Assembly (NCBI GenBank): GCA_038202885.1 | Contig: JBBREP010000005.1 | Location: forward strand, 1 to 64,000 | DNA length: 64,000 nt | Reading direction: 5' to 3' | DNA from: JBBREP01 sp038202885 | GTDB taxonomy: Bacteria; Actinomycetota; Acidimicrobiia; IMCC26256; PALSA-610 | Part shown: piece by piece, positions 15,805 through 24,517 of the stretch | Position numbering within the stretch: position 1 is the first letter of the stretch | Layout of the letters: every line of letters starts with the position of its first letter | Translations under genes and position numbers: made by a program | Notes under the pieces: generated by a model | The model's input: the letters and a program-made list of their open reading frames with translations, nothing else | What the model was told of the DNA's origin: nothing | The model's database searches: none

Positions 15805-18450
15805 CGTGTCGTCGCCGCCCGGGGTCACCAGTTGGCTCGACGCGAGCACGACGCCGCGCACGCACGCGTCGGCCGCGGACCGCGCGGCGTGGCGAGTTGT
15901 CGCTTCGGGCGCGGCGAGGCCTACTTGGCGCAGCAGATCGACGACTTGTTTGACGTTGCGCACGAAGTCGCCGCCCGTCATCTCATCTTCATCGAGGAGG
16001 TCGGCGAGTTCACCGCCGTGCACCCAGCCGTGGATCGCGGTGGCAAATCCAGGGTCGGGTTGGCGGGTCTCGGGCAGACGAGCGTCGCGTTCGGCGGCTG
16101 CGAGGTCACGCCAGATGCCGTCGACGGCGCGACAGCGCGCCGCGACGAGCTGGTTGGGCCATTGGCGTGGCGGCGTGGGTCCGTCGGCGTCGCTGCCGCG
16201 ACGTTCGTAGGCCACGCACGACACGACCGCGGCGAGGGCAGGGGCGTCGAGATCGTCGAGGAGTCCGCGCCGCATTGCTTCGGTGATGACGAGATCGCCT
16301 TCGGTGTACATCCGGGCGAGCATGGCGCCGGCCTCGGTGAGCTCCCAACCTTCGACATAACGCCAGGCGATCAGCAAATCGAGCACTCGGTCGAACGTGC
16401 GCGCCAGGCTGTCGCCGCGCCCGGTGATGCGCCGCACCAGACGCGTCACCTCGCGTTCGGAACGTTCGATCCCCGCGGCGGCTCGCAGGCGCGCGGCCAG
16501 CGCCGGGTCCGAAGCCACCGGGTGCGCGGCGACGAGCTCTTCGAGCGTGTCGATGCGATCCCCGCTGTCGTCGCCGATGTCGAACGCGTCGGTGTCAATG
16601 CCGCGTAGTCGCGTGGCGACCTCGGCAAGGAACTTCGGGTTCTTGGGCTCGAATGGCCGCGGCAGCTCGACAGTTCCGAGGCGGGTCGGGCCGTCACGAA
16701 AGTCTTCTGCGCCGATGCGCACGAGCTTGCGGTGCGACGTCACCGCGAGCACTTTGGCAACCGCGGGGCGCCCTCGGTCCTGGCGCAACACGACGACCGG
16801 GCCGGCCCACGCCACGCGTATCACGTCACCAGGACGCAGATGTTCGACGCGTGCGCCGCGAGTCGAGGCCGAAGACCGCCGCTGTGCGTCGAGATCGGCG
16901 AGCAGGCCACGGTATTCGGTGATGTCACCGGGTGCCTCGGCCACGAACGCTCGTTGACGCTCCAGCTGTTCTTGCGATCGGTCGAGTTGGCGTTCGAGCG
17001 ACACGACGTCTCGATCGGCGTAGAACTGTGCGAACGACAGATTGAGCAAATGGCGGGCCGATTCGGGCGTACAGCGCCGCACCAAGTTGACCGCCATGTT
17101 GTACGTCGGGCGGAAGCTCGAACGGAGCGCGAACGTGCGTTTCGACGCCAGGCTCGCCACCTGTTCGAATGGCACGAGCGGGTTCCAGCACACGACCGCG
17201 TACCCGATGTCGTCGATGCCGCGCCGCCCGGCGCGCCCTGCGAGCTGGGTGTACTCCCCCGGCGTGAGCTGCTCGTGGCGTTCGCCGGTGAACTTCGAGA
17301 GCTTCTCGATCACGACCGATCGGGCCGGCATGTTGATCCCGAGGGACAGTGTCTCGGTCGCGAACACCACGCGCACCAGGCCCAGCCCGAACGCCTCTTC
17401 GACGGCCTCTTTCATCGGTGGGACGAGCCCGGCGTGATGGGCGGCGATGCCGGCTTCGAAGCCGGCGAGCCATTCGTCGTAACCCAGCACCTCGAGGTCG
17501 TTGTCGGACAGCGCCCGAACGTGATCTTCCGCGATGCGTCGCAGCTCGCGGCGCGCCGACGAGTCGGTGAGTCGGAGCCCTTCGCGCAAGCACTGGCGCA
17601 CCGCGTCGTCGCAACCGGCGCGACTGAAGATGAAATAGATCGCGGGTAACAGGTCATCGTCACCGAGACGCTCTACGAGTTCGGCTCGCCGCGGCGCGTA
17701 CAACGCCGGGCGGCGCCGGCCCCGAGCCTTGCGCATCATGGGTTCGCGGCGGTCGAGTCGCGCCGCTTCGGGGTTTGGTCGCGGCACTCCCCCGTCGTCG
17801 CCTACGAACGTGGGCAGGAGGTGGAGGTGCTCGGCGCTGCGGTCACCTACCGCGTAAAGGTGGCGCAACTCCACGGGTCGGCGTTCCTCGATGATTGCGT
17901 CGGTAGCGCCGCGCACGGTCCGCAGCCACTCGGCGAACTCCTCGGCGTTCGACACCGTGGCCGACAGGCAGATCAGATCCACCTCGGGCGCAAGATGGAT
18001 GATGACCTCTTCCCACACCGCGCCGCGGTACGGGTTCTGGAGATAGTGGACCTCGTCGAGCACCACGTAGCGCAGCCCGACGAGAGCGGGACTCGCGGCG
18101 TAGATCATGTTGCGCAGCACTTCGGTGGTCATCACCACTACCGGCGCGTCGGGCCGGATGGCATTGTCACCCGTGAGCAGACCGACACGTGATTCGCCGA
18201 GGAGGCGCGCCAGGTCGCGATACTTCTGATTCGACAGTGCTTTCAGTGGCGTCGTGTAGAACGCCTTCGTTCCTTGTTCGAGCGCCACGGTGATGGCGTA
18301 TTCGGCCACGAGCGTCTTGCCCGATCCCGTGGGTGCGGCAACGAGCACGGAGCTGCCGGCGTCGATCGCGTCGAGGGCCTGGCGTTGGAAGTCGTCGAGT
18401 TCGAAGTCGAGCGTCGCCGCGAACGCCGCCGGCCTCGCGACCCCGGTCAT
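15796..18450 (-). CDS. Ski2/Mtr4-like DEVH-box RNA helicase
   Basis: 884 residues from ATG 18450. Walker A APTGSGKT at 39-46, TTPLKALSNQK (Ia), DEVH box at 132-135, CLSATVSN (III), and QLAGRAGRRGIDDIG (VI). The region after VI and the C-terminal helical DSHCT-like part match Ski2-type helicases, which unwind RNA 3' to 5' and feed it to nucleases. Actinobacterial members usually sit downstream of tatC, as here. The start overlaps the stop of the Thr-rich membrane protein (ATGA), so tatC, that protein and the helicase are translationally coupled. Confidence 0.9.
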   Translation of the reverse strand: MTGVARPAAFAATLDFELDDFQRQALDAIDAGSSVLVAAPTGSGKTLVAEYAITVALEQGTKAFYTTPLKALSNQKYRDLARLLGESRVGLLTGDNAIRPDAPVVVMTTEVLRNMIYAASPALVGLRYVVLDEVHYLQNPYRGAVWEEVIIHLAPEVDLICLSATVSNAEEFAEWLRTVRGATDAIIEERRPVELRHLYAVGDRSAEHLHLLPTFVGDDGGVPRPNPEAARLDRREPMMRKARGRRRPALYAPRRAELVERLGDDDLLPAIYFIFSRAGCDDAVRQCLREGLRLTDSSARRELRRIAEDHVRALSDNDLEVLGYDEWLAGFEAGIAAHHAGLVPPMKEAVEEAFGLGLVRVVFATETLSLGINMPARSVVIEKLSKFTGERHEQLTPGEYTQLAGRAGRRGIDDIGYAVVCWNPLVPFEQVASLASKRTFALRSSFRPTYNMAVNLVRRCTPESARHLLNLSFAQFYADRDVVSLERQLDRSQEQLERQRAFVAEAPGDITEYRGLLADLDAQRRSSASTRGARVEHLRPGDVIRVAWAGPVVVLRQDRGRPAVAKVLAVTSHRKLVRIGAEDFRDGPTRLGTVELPRPFEPKNPKFLAEVATRLRGIDTDAFDIGDDSGDRIDTLEELVAAHPVASDPALAARLRAAAGIERSEREVTRLVRRITGRGDSLARTFDRVLDLLIAWRYVEGWELTEAGAMLARMYTEGDLVITEAMRRGLLDDLDAPALAAVVSCVAYERRGSDADGPTPPRQWPNQLVAARCRAVDGIWRDLAAAERDARLPETRQPDPGFATAIHGWVHGGELADLLDEDEMTGGDFVRNVKQVVDLLRQVGLAAPEATTRHAARSAADACVRGVVLASSQLVTPGGDDTKP

Positions 18451-18995
18451 CCGCTCGTCGATGTTGTGGCACCCGCGACAGTCGTGGTCGCAGCGCCCGG
18501 AACCGTGGTGGTCGCGCCCGGAACCGTGGTGGTCGCGCCCGGGGGCACTGTGGTGGTGACACCGGGCGTCGTGGTGCTCGTGGCCGCCGGTGCGCTTGTG
18601 GTCGTGAGCGGCGGCAGCGTGGGTGGCGGCGTGTAGTCGCGCAGGAGGCTGCTGTGCCACGTCGCCATCACCACGACGGCGACGACGACCACACCGCCGG
18701 CGGAAATTGCCAGCGTCCGCACTGGTTCGCGGACCTTCGCGTCGGGGCGGAGCACCATCCACACGGCGGTCGCGAGCGCAATCACTGTCGCGGCGAGCCA
18801 CAGCGTGACGCGCGGCTGACGGTGGATGATCCCGCCCGTGCCGGGGTTGAAGTTGCCCGGCCGCATCGCCCACACGAGCACGGCGGTGCTGAGCAGAACT
18901 CCGGCCACACCACCGATGGCGGTCAGGAGTTCGCGACGCGTGCGGGTGTTGGGCGCGCTCTGATTCCGGAGTCGGCGGCTACGGGGCGCGCTCAT
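18447..18995 (-). CDS. Membrane protein with Thr/Pro/Gly-rich tail
   Basis: 182 residues. A basic N-terminus is followed by three hydrophobic segments (about 25-45, 65-83 and 95-112), then a low-complexity tail TTTVPGATTTVPGAATTT to the end, encoded by a 21-bp repeat (18493-18555). Such Thr-rich tails are probably extracytoplasmic and glycosylatable (inference). It overlaps tatC and the helicase by 4 bp on either side, so it is a fixed part of that operon. I know no function. Confidence 0.65.
   Translation of the reverse strand: MSAPRSRRLRNQSAPNTRTRRELLTAIGGVAGVLLSTAVLVWAMRPGNFNPGTGGIIHRQPRVTLWLAATVIALATAVWMVLRPDAKVREPVRTLAISAGGVVVVAVVVMATWHSSLLRDYTPPPTLPPLTTTSAPAATSTTTPGVTTTVPPGATTTVPGATTTVPGAATTTVAGATTSTSG
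18493..18555. repeat. 21-bp coding minisatellite
   Basis: Two exact copies of GCGCCCGGAACCGTGGTGGT(C) at 18493-18513 and 18514-18534 and a degenerate third encode the TTTVPGA repeats of the Thr-rich membrane protein. Confidence 0.7.
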
Positions 18996-19771
18996 CGTTT
19001 GAGAATCCTTCCGATGATGATCGAGGCCTCGAAGAAGACCCACATGGGAACGGCCATTAAGAACAGAGAATACGGGTCCTGGCTGGGAGTGATGACCGCC
19101 GCAAAGATCGTGATGCCGACGATCGCATGACGACGGTACTTGCGCAGCGTCGCGGTGGTGAGCACCTTCACGAGCAGGAGAAATACGAGCAGGACGGGGA
19201 ACTCGAACGACAGCCCGAACGCCAAGAACATCAGCCCCACGAGCGTCACGTAGGCATTTGCGGTGGAATGGACGTCGAGGGTCGGTCCGCCGATGTCGAT
19301 CAAGAAGCCGAGGGCCCTGGGGAGCGTGAACCAGGCGACGAACGCGCCCATGACGAACAGCACGATCGAGCTCAGCATGAACGGGAGCGCGTACCTGCGC
19401 TCCTTGTCGTTGAGACCGGGCGTCACGAACCGCCACACCTGCCACAACACGATCGGCGAACTGGCGAAAATCCCGAAGTACGACGCGAGTTTGAGCCGAA
19501 CGATGAACGGTTGCAGGTAGTCAGTCGTGATCAGCCGCGAACAACTGCCTTTCGGCCCGCCGTTGCACCTCGTGTTCTTGGTCGCTTCGCGCAGTGGCGT
19601 GGCGAGGAAATCCATGAGCTGCGGATAGATGATGAAGCCGATGATGGCGGCAATTGCGACGGCGACGACCGAAATGACGATGCGATTCCGCAGCTCGGTG
19701 AGGTGCTCCATGAGCGTCATGCGCCCGTCCTCGTCGGCGGCGCGTGCTTCGGACGGATCGCGAATGGTCAT
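18992..19771 (-). CDS. tatC: Twin-arginine translocase subunit TatC
   Basis: 259 residues with six hydrophobic segments. The conserved N-terminal motif HLTELRNRI (23-31) and the block VWRFVTPGLNDKERR are typical TatC twin-arginine-reader features. A periplasmic-side loop contains two Cys (RCNGGPKGSCSR), possibly a disulfide. TatC with TatA/B exports folded proteins such as the RR-signal ferritin-like protein in this window. Downstream genes are coupled by 4-bp overlaps. The tatA/B gene is 17 bp upstream. Confidence 0.95.
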   Translation of the reverse strand: MTIRDPSEARAADEDGRMTLMEHLTELRNRIVISVVAVAIAAIIGFIIYPQLMDFLATPLREATKNTRCNGGPKGSCSRLITTDYLQPFIVRLKLASYFGIFASSPIVLWQVWRFVTPGLNDKERRYALPFMLSSIVLFVMGAFVAWFTLPRALGFLIDIGGPTLDVHSTANAYVTLVGLMFLAFGLSFEFPVLLVFLLLVKVLTTATLRKYRRHAIVGITIFAAVITPSQDPYSLFLMAVPMWVFFEASIIIGRILKR

Positions 19772-19788
19772 TCGGAAGCGGGTGCTCG

Positions 19789-20145
19789 TCAGCTAAAGCT
19801 GCCGGCCGAAGGCGGCTCGGGCTGGCCCGAGGTGGCCGACCCATCAGGGTGCGCCTCAAGGGCAAGATTCGGCGACAGATTGGTCGCGCCGCCGTTCCCG
19901 CTGTCGTCACTTGCTGGGAGTCCCGGCAGGGGTCCCGACGCGTCGGACGAATTGTGTGGGGAAGGAGTCGGTGTGGGGTCGTGGTGCAGGACGCCGTCGA
20001 TCTCGCGCTTGACCGAGTCCTGCATTTTGCGGACTTCGCTCATCGCCTTGCCGACCTGGCGGCCGATCTCAGGAAGCCGTTGCGGACCGAACACGATCAG
20101 CGCCACCAGCAGGATGACGAGGATTTCCCCTCCACCGAGGCTCAT
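19789..20145 (-). CDS. TatA/TatB-family translocase subunit
   Basis: 118 residues from ATG 20145 with an AAGGA Shine-Dalgarno about 10 bp upstream. One N-terminal helix (ILVILLVALIVFGPQRLPE) with the FGPxxLP hinge, then an amphipathic helix (IGRQVGKAMSEVRKM), then a polar Ser/Pro-rich tail. Whether it functions as TatA or TatB cannot be settled; the short amphipathic helix and hinge fit both. Directly upstream of tatC. Confidence 0.85.
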   Translation of the reverse strand: MSLGGGEILVILLVALIVFGPQRLPEIGRQVGKAMSEVRKMQDSVKREIDGVLHHDPTPTPSPHNSSDASGPLPGLPASDDSGNGGATNLSPNLALEAHPDGSATSGQPEPPSAGSFS

Positions 20146-20274
20146 CTCCGCCACGTCCTTTCCGACCACATCGCACAGGGCGGCCGGGATCGCCGTCTCG
20201 CTCCCGGTGCCGGCCACATGATGACCACCATGGCCGATCCCCGCGGTATTGGAGGAATCGGCCCGGTCGCGATG

Positions 20275-20481
20275 CTACTGCGGGGGTTGGCGGCGGTCGG
20301 GCGCGCGCATCGCCGCGCTGCGACGGGCGTCGTCATGCGCGAGCACCAGCGCAGGCCGGAGGTCACGGCGCGTCGCGGCGAGCACAAGAATCGCGTCGGC
20401 CGCGGCCGTGCGGGCGCGCTGCGCGGCAATCAGCAGCGCTACGAGGGCGATCGCAACGACGAGGAGCGTGGTCACGAGCAC
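20275..20481 (-). CDS. Small single-span membrane protein
   Basis: 68 residues: MLVTTLLVVAIALVALLI is a clean N-terminal hydrophobic helix, followed by an Ala/Arg-rich helix and a basic tail. Position just upstream of tatA/B on the same strand is a common place for such small anchors in actinobacteria. No enzymatic motif. The C-terminal half overlaps other open frames, so the call rests on the hydrophobic N-terminus and context. Confidence 0.45.
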   Translation of the reverse strand: MLVTTLLVVAIALVALLIAAQRARTAAADAILVLAATRRDLRPALVLAHDDARRSAAMRAPDRRQPPQ

Positions 20482-20526
20482 CGTGTCATCCTAATTGTGC
20501 CGTCATCATTGTCGTGTGCTGTTGCG

Positions 20527-20877
20527 TCAGGCTGCGTCGGTGTTGATCGACCGGCGCACCTGTTCGGCCAACTCGTCGAACCAACCGTCGGATTGCAGGT
20601 GCAGGTGGAAGTCGAGCAGATCGTCGGGCTGCAGTGTCGGACCACCGTGGGCTTCGTGGATCTCGGCCGGCAAGCGCCAGACCTGCATCCGCACGCCGCT
20701 TCCCACGAGGAGATCCACAATGCGCCGGCTCGCTTCCTTGGCGACCGGCATGGCGCAGTCAGGACAACGAAAGCAGTAGGAGCCGCTCTCGTCGTCAGAA
20801 CACACCCGCACGGTCAGATCGGCGGCACGAAGCTGCACATCGCCACAGCTCGGGCAGTTGGCCCTGATCGTCGTCAC
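20527..20877 (-). CDS. Zinc-ribbon protein of unknown function
   Basis: 116 residues, GTG start. Two CxxC pairs (CPSC at 8-11 and CPDC at 38-41) form a rubredoxin-like zinc ribbon around VRVCSDDESGSYCFR. The rest is acidic with helix DDLLDFHLHLQSDGWFDEL. Similar two-domain ribbon proteins are widespread in actinobacteria without assigned function. Diverges from the GDPD gene, with 148 bp between their starts. Confidence 0.65.
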   Translation of the reverse strand: MTTIRANCPSCGDVQLRAADLTVRVCSDDESGSYCFRCPDCAMPVAKEASRRIVDLLVGSGVRMQVWRLPAEIHEAHGGPTLQPDDLLDFHLHLQSDGWFDELAEQVRRSINTDAA

Positions 20878-21025
20878 GGTCCTCGCTCCGTCCCTGGTCG
20901 GCCCCGCACCGCGTCATGCGGTGATGTCAGTACCTCTCGGCAGTGCCACAAGGCCGCTTGAGGGATCAAATGGCGGTTGTCGCGCCGGTGTGACCCAATC
21001 CCTGTTGTGCTGGGAGTATCTCGGG

Positions 21026-21745
21026 GTGCCTCCGATCACATTCGCTCACCGGGGGGCCCGGATTGAGCACCCCGAGAACACCATCGCGGCATTTCGCCGC
21101 GGTCTGGAGCTGGGCGCCTCAGGCCTCGAATCCGACGCCTGGCTCAGTGCCGACGGCGAGGTCGTGCTCGTCCACGACGACACCGTGGGCCGAGCGCTGC
21201 GCCGCCAGAAGGTGCGCGCCTCGTCGGCCGCCGAACTCGCGGCCTTCGGGGTACCTCGCCTCGCGGAGCTCTACGACACGCTCGGCGTTACTTACGACCT
21301 CTCGATCGACGTCAAGCACCCCGAGGTACTCGAGCCCATGCTCGAGGTCGCGGCGGCCCATGGTGCTGCCGCACGCTTGTGGGTGTGTTCGCCCGACGCC
21401 GAGATGCTGTTCGCATGGCAGGGTCGCACCGATGCGAACCTGGTGCATTCGCACCGCAAAGACCGACTCGGCCAGCTTGAACGCCACGCGCGAGAACTTC
21501 AGGTGCACGGGATCGCCGCCATGAACATGCATCACACCGAATGGAAGGCCGGCCTGGTCGCGCTGTTCCATCGCTTCGAGGTCCGCGCGTTCGCGTGGGA
21601 CACCCAAGAACTGCGCCATCTCACTGCGATGCTCGATATCGGCATCGACGGGCTCTACTGCGACCGCCCTGAGCGCATGGTCGCGGCGGTCGCCGACAAA
21701 CGCGAGCGCGAGGCGAGCGGGGGTGGAGACGTCAGAGGAACTTGA
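21026..21745 (+). CDS. Glycerophosphodiester phosphodiesterase (GDPD)
   Basis: 239 residues from GTG 21026, preceded by GGGAG. Motifs: TFAHRGARIEHPENT (HR and E-N of the active site, residues 5-19), the metal-binding ESDAWLSADGEVVLVHDD block, and DIGIDGLYCDRPE near the C-terminus. The enzyme hydrolyses glycerophosphodiesters to glycerol-3-phosphate and an alcohol. No signal peptide, so cytoplasmic. The 3' end overlaps the convergent lepB gene by 14 bp. Confidence 0.9.
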   Translation: MPPITFAHRGARIEHPENTIAAFRRGLELGASGLESDAWLSADGEVVLVHDDTVGRALRRQKVRASSAAELAAFGVPRLAELYDTLGVTYDLSIDVKHPEVLEPMLEVAAAHGAAARLWVCSPDAEMLFAWQGRTDANLVHSHRKDRLGQLERHARELQVHGIAAMNMHHTEWKAGLVALFHRFEVRAFAWDTQELRHLTAMLDIGIDGLYCDRPERMVAAVADKREREASGGGDVRGT

Positions 21746-22529
21746 TGCGCGTCAGCGGCCAGATACGCACGAACGCTCGGCCGATGATGGCGCTCTTTTT
21801 GATCGGGCCAAAGGCGCGCGAATCTTCGGACGCGCAACGATTGTCGCCCATCACCCAGTAATACCCGGCCGGGATCACCTTCTTCGTGAGTGAGCGACCG
21901 GCCACCGGGCTCTGCGTATCACTCGGACATTCCGCGGTGGTCTGCACGTACGGCTCGAGGAGTTCGTGGCCCGTCGTCTGACCGGCCTCGGTGATGTACA
22001 CGTGATTGTTGCGTGCCTCGACGGTCTCGCCCGGCAGGCCGATCACGCGCTTGACGAGATCCTTGATGTTCTCGGTGCGTTCGCCGGGCGGCGCGCTGAA
22101 CACCACGATGTCGCCTCGGTGCACCGCGTGCAGCCGGTACGACATCTTGTTGACAAGGATTCGGTCGTTGACCTTCAACGTGGGGACCATCGACGGCGAC
22201 GGGATGTAAAACGCCTGGAACAGCGTGCCGCGGATGACGAGGGCGAGCACGATCGCGCCGATGACGAGGCCGAACCACTCGATGCCCTGGCGGGTCGCGT
22301 TGGAGCGGCGCCGGCGCCCCGCAACCGGGGCGGAGGGTAGGAGTTCACCCGTTCCGCCAGGTGTGCCCGACTCGGGTGGGCCATCTCCTGGCGGGCCGAC
22401 GACCGCGACCGCTCCGTCGCTGGAGTCGGGCATCGGCGAGGGGTCGGCGGCGTCCATGATGTCGTCCTTGTCCGAGACCTCGGAGGGCTCCGTCTCGTCG
22501 CCCGGCGTCGCGTCTGCGTTCATCGTCAC
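21732..22529 (-). CDS. lepB: Signal peptidase I
   Basis: 265 residues; GTG 22529 overlaps the upstream stop (GTGA), ATG 22523 is two codons later. A long polar N-terminus precedes one membrane helix (WFGLVIGAIVLALVIRGTLF). The catalytic Ser is in PSPSMVPTL, the Lys in KDLVKRVIGLPGE, and the MGDNR box is MGDNRCASEDSR. It cleaves Sec signal peptides (and likely Tat ones) at the outer face. The final gene of a run starting at pafA. Confidence 0.95.
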   Translation of the reverse strand: MTMNADATPGDETEPSEVSDKDDIMDAADPSPMPDSSDGAVAVVGPPGDGPPESGTPGGTGELLPSAPVAGRRRRSNATRQGIEWFGLVIGAIVLALVIRGTLFQAFYIPSPSMVPTLKVNDRILVNKMSYRLHAVHRGDIVVFSAPPGERTENIKDLVKRVIGLPGETVEARNNHVYITEAGQTTGHELLEPYVQTTAECPSDTQSPVAGRSLTKKVIPAGYYWVMGDNRCASEDSRAFGPIKKSAIIGRAFVRIWPLTRIKFL

Positions 22530-23479
22530 GCAGTCGTTGCACGGTAGCGGGCGAGCACGCGCTCGGCGGCACGCGCGGCTGAGAAGCCGCTGGGACTGTC
22601 GCCCGCGCTGTCGGCGATCACTACCGCATCGGGGCCGAGCCGCAGGAGGAGGCGTTCGACAAAGGCCGGTTCACTCACCGTGAGTTCGGCGCGCAACCCT
22701 GCCTTGCCGAGTTCCTCCACCGACACGCACGGATAACGCTCGGCCACCCAGCGGGCCCGTTCGCGCAGTTGAAGGGTGATCGTCGCGTCGCCGGGCCGAG
22801 GGTGATACACCTGGTCACGAGCTTCCACATCGTCGGTCACTTCGAAATGCCGCCCAGTCGGGCGCACCGACCGGACCCGATCGATGCGAAACAAACGCAG
22901 GTCGCCGGCCCGTAGGCACATGGCGTCCAGATACCACGCCCCGGCTGCGTAGAACGCCGCGAGCGGCTCGATGTTTCGGGTCGTGAGCGCGTCGCGGCCC
23001 GCGCTCCAGTATTCGATTTCGAGCTCTTCGTGGTCGTCGACCGCTGTGCGCACCTCAGCGAGGAAGTCGGGTGCCGCAATCGTGACCGCGACATCGGGGA
23101 GGTCGAGCGCATCGGCCAGTTTTGCCAGCGCGGTCGCGAGCGGACCCTTCGCATCGGAACCGGGCACCGCGAGCAATGCCCGTCCGGCCGCGAGGATTGC
23201 GAGACCTTCTCGTGGAGCGAGGCGCAACGGACGGCGGAAGGACTCGGCCATCCGCAACGTGACACGGTCGTCGTCGTCGACCTCGACATCGATGTAGTCG
23301 CCGGGCGAGTACGGCGGCACGCCGACCATGAGCATCAGGTCGAGGTCGGCCTCGAGCGCGACGGGTTCCACATCGAAGCGTTCGGCGATGTCGCGTTTGG
23401 TGGTGCCGGGGTGCGCAACAATCCACGGAACGAGCGCCAGGATGCGCTGAATCTCTTGTTCGGCGATCGGGCGCGTCAC
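22526..23479 (-). CDS. pafC: WYL-domain regulator PafC
   Basis: 317 residues. N-terminal winged-helix region (IQRILALVPWIVAHPGTTKRDIAERFDVEP), then a WYL domain with the motif GAWYLDAMC and the C-terminal extension typical of the family. PafBC is a heterodimeric activator of the RecA-independent DNA-damage response in mycobacteria, and its genes lie next to pafA. GTG start overlapping the pafB stop (GTGA). Confidence 0.88.
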   Translation of the reverse strand: MTRPIAEQEIQRILALVPWIVAHPGTTKRDIAERFDVEPVALEADLDLMLMVGVPPYSPGDYIDVEVDDDDRVTLRMAESFRRPLRLAPREGLAILAAGRALLAVPGSDAKGPLATALAKLADALDLPDVAVTIAAPDFLAEVRTAVDDHEELEIEYWSAGRDALTTRNIEPLAAFYAAGAWYLDAMCLRAGDLRLFRIDRVRSVRPTGRHFEVTDDVEARDQVYHPRPGDATITLQLRERARWVAERYPCVSVEELGKAGLRAELTVSEPAFVERLLLRLGPDAVVIADSAGDSPSGFSAARAAERVLARYRATTA

Positions 23480-24498
23480 GTTGGCGCTCCCGTGGTACCG
23501 GCGGTTGTGGGCTTCTTCGCGCGCGTTCGCTGGGACGCCGGCGCGTCGGCGGCGGCCACCGATTCCAGCCAGGCGATGACGTCGGCGCGCAGTTCCGCGG
23601 GCGCGAGCACCTCGGCGTGGTCGAGGAAGCCGAGCACGAACGATCGCACCGCGTCGCCGCGGACCGCATCGAACGTCACGAGCGTGCGGCCGTCGGCACC
23701 GTGGTCGACGACGGCATCATCACCCAAGCGATCGAGTGCACCACGATCGTGGGATGGATCGAACGCCACGGTGACGCGCATCACTTCGCCGTCACCCAAT
23801 TCCCACGGCGCGTCGAGCCGCACGGGCCGGCCCGCCTCCTCGATCGGCGGTGTGAAGGATCCCGGCTGGCCCACGATCACGTCGCCGGTGATGCGGTCGG
23901 CCCGGAACGTGCGTCGCCCACGCCGCGCGACGTCGTAGCCGACGACGTACCACTGTCCGCGCGCGGATTGCACGTTCCACGGTTGCACGGTGCGTTGCTC
24001 ACCGCGGTATTCGAAGCGCACCTCGGCCCGCCGTCGCACACCGTCGAAGAGCGGCGCGAGCGCGGGCACCATCGGCAAGGCGGCGATCGGCGGAGGGTTC
24101 CCGACGCCTCCGGCGCTGGCGCCGAGCGCTTCGGCGGTCCCCGTGAGTTTCATCAACGCGCCTTCGCCCGCAGCAGTACCGAGCGCCACCGCGTTGACGG
24201 CAACGTGCAGCGCGGCCGTCTCGTCGGCGTCAAGGCCAAGGTCGGGCAGGTAGTAGTCGCTCGGCTTGACGCGATAGCCAGCCTCCACACCGTCGGCCAT
24301 CACGCTCACGTCGATCGGCACCCCCATCGTGCGCAGCATCTCCTTGTCGCGCTCGAACGCGCGCCGCGCCGCGATCTCACTGTCGGGATACCCGATGATC
24401 TCCGAGACGATTTCGGAACGAGTCAAGGCTCGATCAGTGTCGAGCAATAACGCCAAGAGGTTCAACACGCGCTCGACGCGCGTTGCAGTGGCGGACAC
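23476..24498 (-). CDS. pafB: WYL-domain regulator PafB
   Basis: 340 residues from GTG 24498, 20 bp after the pafA stop; an upstream in-frame start would overlap pafA. HTH segment VERVLNLLALLLDTDRALTRSEIVSEI, then a WYL domain whose signature reads GQWYVVGYD. Pairs with PafC to form the PafBC regulator. The order pafA-pafB-pafC is the conserved actinobacterial one. Confidence 0.88.
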   Translation of the reverse strand: MSATATRVERVLNLLALLLDTDRALTRSEIVSEIIGYPDSEIAARRAFERDKEMLRTMGVPIDVSVMADGVEAGYRVKPSDYYLPDLGLDADETAALHVAVNAVALGTAAGEGALMKLTGTAEALGASAGGVGNPPPIAALPMVPALAPLFDGVRRRAEVRFEYRGEQRTVQPWNVQSARGQWYVVGYDVARRGRRTFRADRITGDVIVGQPGSFTPPIEEAGRPVRLDAPWELGDGEVMRVTVAFDPSHDRGALDRLGDDAVVDHGADGRTLVTFDAVRGDAVRSFVLGFLDHAEVLAPAELRADVIAWLESVAAADAPASQRTRAKKPTTAGTTGAPT

Positions 24499-24517
24499 GG
24501 TCGCGATCCTAGAGGCG

